The position numbers and the translations under genes were made by a program. From positions 1 to 14,957 of the forward strand of contig CAZMOL010000042.1 in the NCBI GenBank assembly GCA_964568045.1: a DNA stretch of 14,957 bases, given 5' to 3'. How positions within the stretch are numbered: position 1 is the first letter of the stretch; every line of letters starts with the position of its first letter. Of this stretch, positions 13,310 through 14,957 are shown in pieces. This stretch comes from CAZDDA01 sp964568045. Its GTDB lineage: Bacteria > Bipolaricaulota > Bipolaricaulia > UBA7950 > UBA9294. The notes below the pieces were generated by a model. It worked only from the letters and a program-made list of their open reading frames with translations, ran no database searches and had not been told where the DNA came from.

Positions 13310-14957
13310 ATGGCCCACCGCACTCATGCGATGATCTGCACGTGCACCAACTGCGTCTCTAATGGTTCATTGCAGGTTAAGGAGGCATTGGAGACGGAGA
13401 TCAAAAAGCAGCATCTCGAGGACGACGTTAAAGTCGTTCCTACAGGAGCCAGCGGGCTCTGCGTGAACGGGCCGATTCTTGTTGTCCAGCCCGAGGGAAT
13501 CTTCTATCGGCGGGTCACCGTGAAGGAGGTGCCCCATCTGGTGGAAGAGCATTTCTTGAAAGGGCGCCCGGTGAAGTCGTTGATGTATGTGCGGCCCGGA
13601 GAAGAGACCCCCATCCCCAACATCCGCGACATTCCGTTCTTCAAGAATCAGCGACTTATCGCCCTGAGGAACCGCGGCCTGATCGATCCCGACGCAATCG
13701 ATGAATACATCGCCCGCGACGGATACAAGGCGTTGGCCAAGGCGCTAACGTCGATGACTCCAGAAGAGGTCATCGCAGAGATCAAGGCGTCCGGTCTTCG
13801 CGGCCGTGGCGGCGGCGGATTCCCCACTGGCCGGAAATGGGAACTGTGTCGCGCGTCTTCCGAGACGCCGAAGTACATCATCTGTAACGCCGACGAAGGA
13901 GATCCCGGCGCGTTCATGGACCGCAGCGTCCTGGAAGCCGATCCGCACTCCGTCATCGAAGGGATGTGCATCGGGGCCTACGCCATGGGAGGCTCCCACG
14001 GATACATTTACGCCAGGGTCGAGTATCCGTTGGCCATCAAGCGTATGAAGACGGCCGTTGAACAAGCGCGTGAATACGGACTCGTTGGAAAAGACATCTT
14101 TGGGACGGGATTCGACTTCGACCTCGAACTCTTCCAGGGCGCGGGAGCGTTTGTCTGCGGTGAAGAGACCTCCCTGATTGCCTCAATTGAGGGCAGACCT
14201 CCCGAACCGAGGATGCGACCCCCTTATCCCGCTGAGTCGGGACTGTGGGGAAAGCCAACCAACATCAACAACGTGGAAACCTGGGCCAACGTGCCGGTGA
14301 TCATCAACTGGGGCGCAAAATGGTTCTCCGATATCGGAACGGACACCTGCAAAGGGACAAAGGTCTTTTCTCTGGCCGGAAACGTCAACAACGCGGGCTT
14401 GGTGGAGGTTCCGATGGGAATCACGCTGCGAGAGATCGTGTACGACATCGGCGGCGGAATCCCCTACGGAAAGACGCTCAAGGCTGTCCAGACGGGCGGC
14501 CCTTCCGGAGGGTTCATACCCGGTGACTTGCTGGATCTCTCGGTGGACTACGATCGCCTGCAGGAGGCAGGAGCGATCATGGGTTCAGGTGGAATGATCG
14601 TCGTCGATGAAGAGACGTGCATGGTCGATATGGCCAAGTACTTCCTCGAGTTCACCACCTCCGAGTCCTGTGGCCGGTGCAACGCATGCCGCGAGGGGCT
14701 CCAGGCGATGTACCAGATTCTCACCGACATCTGCGCTGGAAACGGAAAAGAGGGAGACATCGAGCTTCTCGAAGAATTGGCGCCGGCTGTGAAAGACGGC
14801 TCGTTGTGTGCCTTAGGCCGTACGGCTCCCAATCCCGTCCTAACGACGCTACGCTACTTCAAGGATGAATACGTGGCCCACATCAATGAGCGGCGTTGCC
14901 CGGCCGGCGTGTGCAAGGCCCTTATTGAATACTCCATCGATCCCGACAAGTGCAAGG
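13310..14957 (+). CDS. hndC: NuoF/HndC/HydB-type NADH-oxidising flavoprotein subunit (3' end outside window)
   Basis: The first 549 residues of a flavoprotein that binds FMN, NAD(H) and iron-sulfur clusters. The N-terminal thioredoxin-like domain has Cys10, Cys12 and Cys15, but the usual second pair reads TGASGLC, leaving only Cys51. The NuoF core is complete: GRGGGGFPTG (165-174), NADEGDPGAF (193-202), GAGAFVCGEETSLIAS, an SLBB region, and [4Fe-4S] ligands Cys454, 457, 460 and 500. The visible end, RRCPAGVCKALI then IDPDKCK, is the beginning of the two-cluster ferredoxin tail typical of HydB/HndC, so unlike the fusion at 5146-8250 this copy appears to keep the standard tail. AGGAGG (13296-13301) is 8 bases before the ATG. 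By analogy to HndABCD, a catalytic subunit such as an [FeFe]-hydrogenase would be expected next, but it is not in the window. Confidence 0.93.
   Translation, partial: MAHRTHAMICTCTNCVSNGSLQVKEALETEIKKQHLEDDVKVVPTGASGLCVNGPILVVQPEGIFYRRVTVKEVPHLVEEHFLKGRPVKSLMYVRPGEETPIPNIRDIPFFKNQRLIALRNRGLIDPDAIDEYIARDGYKALAKALTSMTPEEVIAEIKASGLRGRGGGGFPTGRKWELCRASSETPKYIICNADEGDPGAFMDRSVLEADPHSVIEGMCIGAYAMGGSHGYIYARVEYPLAIKRMKTAVEQAREYGLVGKDIFGTGFDFDLELFQGAGAFVCGEETSLIASIEGRPPEPRMRPPYPAESGLWGKPTNINNVETWANVPVIINWGAKWFSDIGTDTCKGTKVFSLAGNVNNAGLVEVPMGITLREIVYDIGGGIPYGKTLKAVQTGGPSGGFIPGDLLDLSVDYDRLQEAGAIMGSGGMIVVDEETCMVDMAKYFLEFTTSESCGRCNACREGLQAMYQILTDICAGNGKEGDIELLEELAPAVKDGSLCALGRTAPNPVLTTLRYFKDEYVAHINERRCPAGVCKALIEYSIDPDKCK

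Noticed and set aside
1..14957. CRISPR arrays, tRNA/rRNA genes, insertion sequences
   Set aside because: I looked for spaced direct repeats, cloverleaf-like segments and transposase motifs and saw none.

Overview
The window looks like a metagenome-assembled contig (it contains a run of exactly 100 N) from an anaerobic bacterium that depends on formate, pyridine nucleotide and iron-sulfur electron transfer. The gene set (two-subunit class I fumarase, archaeal-type phosphoglycerate mutase, formate dehydrogenase, two NuoE/NuoF-type flavin modules, an HdrA-like piece) fits an acetogen-like or fermentative anaerobe, perhaps a deep-branching or candidate-phylum lineage. I cannot place it more exactly from sequence alone.

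Layout. Positions 1-244 hold no gene; there is a sigma70-like promoter and a small hairpin with a T-tract. From 3096 down to 245 the minus strand carries a tight operon: fumarase alpha, fumarase beta (TTG start) and malic enzyme, together converting fumarate to malate to pyruvate plus CO2 and NAD(P)H. Divergent to it, apgM (3244-4494, +) encodes a cofactor-independent phosphoglycerate mutase. Next comes a plus-strand formate dehydrogenase operon: NuoE-like subunit (4599-5090), a 1034-residue fusion of NuoF with a GltD/NfnB-type NADPH:FAD module (5146-8250), a 901-residue FdhA with a NuoG-like iron-sulfur N-terminus and a cysteine active site (8292-10997), and a divergent FdhD cut by the assembly gap (11054-11756).

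After the gap a strong promoter, with a palindrome over its -10, starts a second plus-strand operon: a 292-residue fusion of an HdrA N-terminal fragment with NuoE (11989-12867), an HndB-like [2Fe-2S] protein (12914-13297), and an HndC/HydB-type NuoF subunit that runs off the right end (13310-14957).

How they may work together. The first complex has predicted sites for formate, NAD(H) (NuoF FMN site) and NADP(H) (GltD domain). It resembles an Stn-type transhydrogenase whose NuoG-like subunit is welded to formate dehydrogenase. The second looks like the diaphorase part of a HydABC/HndABCD-type enzyme with an HdrA fragment added; its catalytic partner (for example an [FeFe]-hydrogenase) would lie beyond the window. 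The two fusions are the most interesting content. Biochemical roles beyond domain content are inference.
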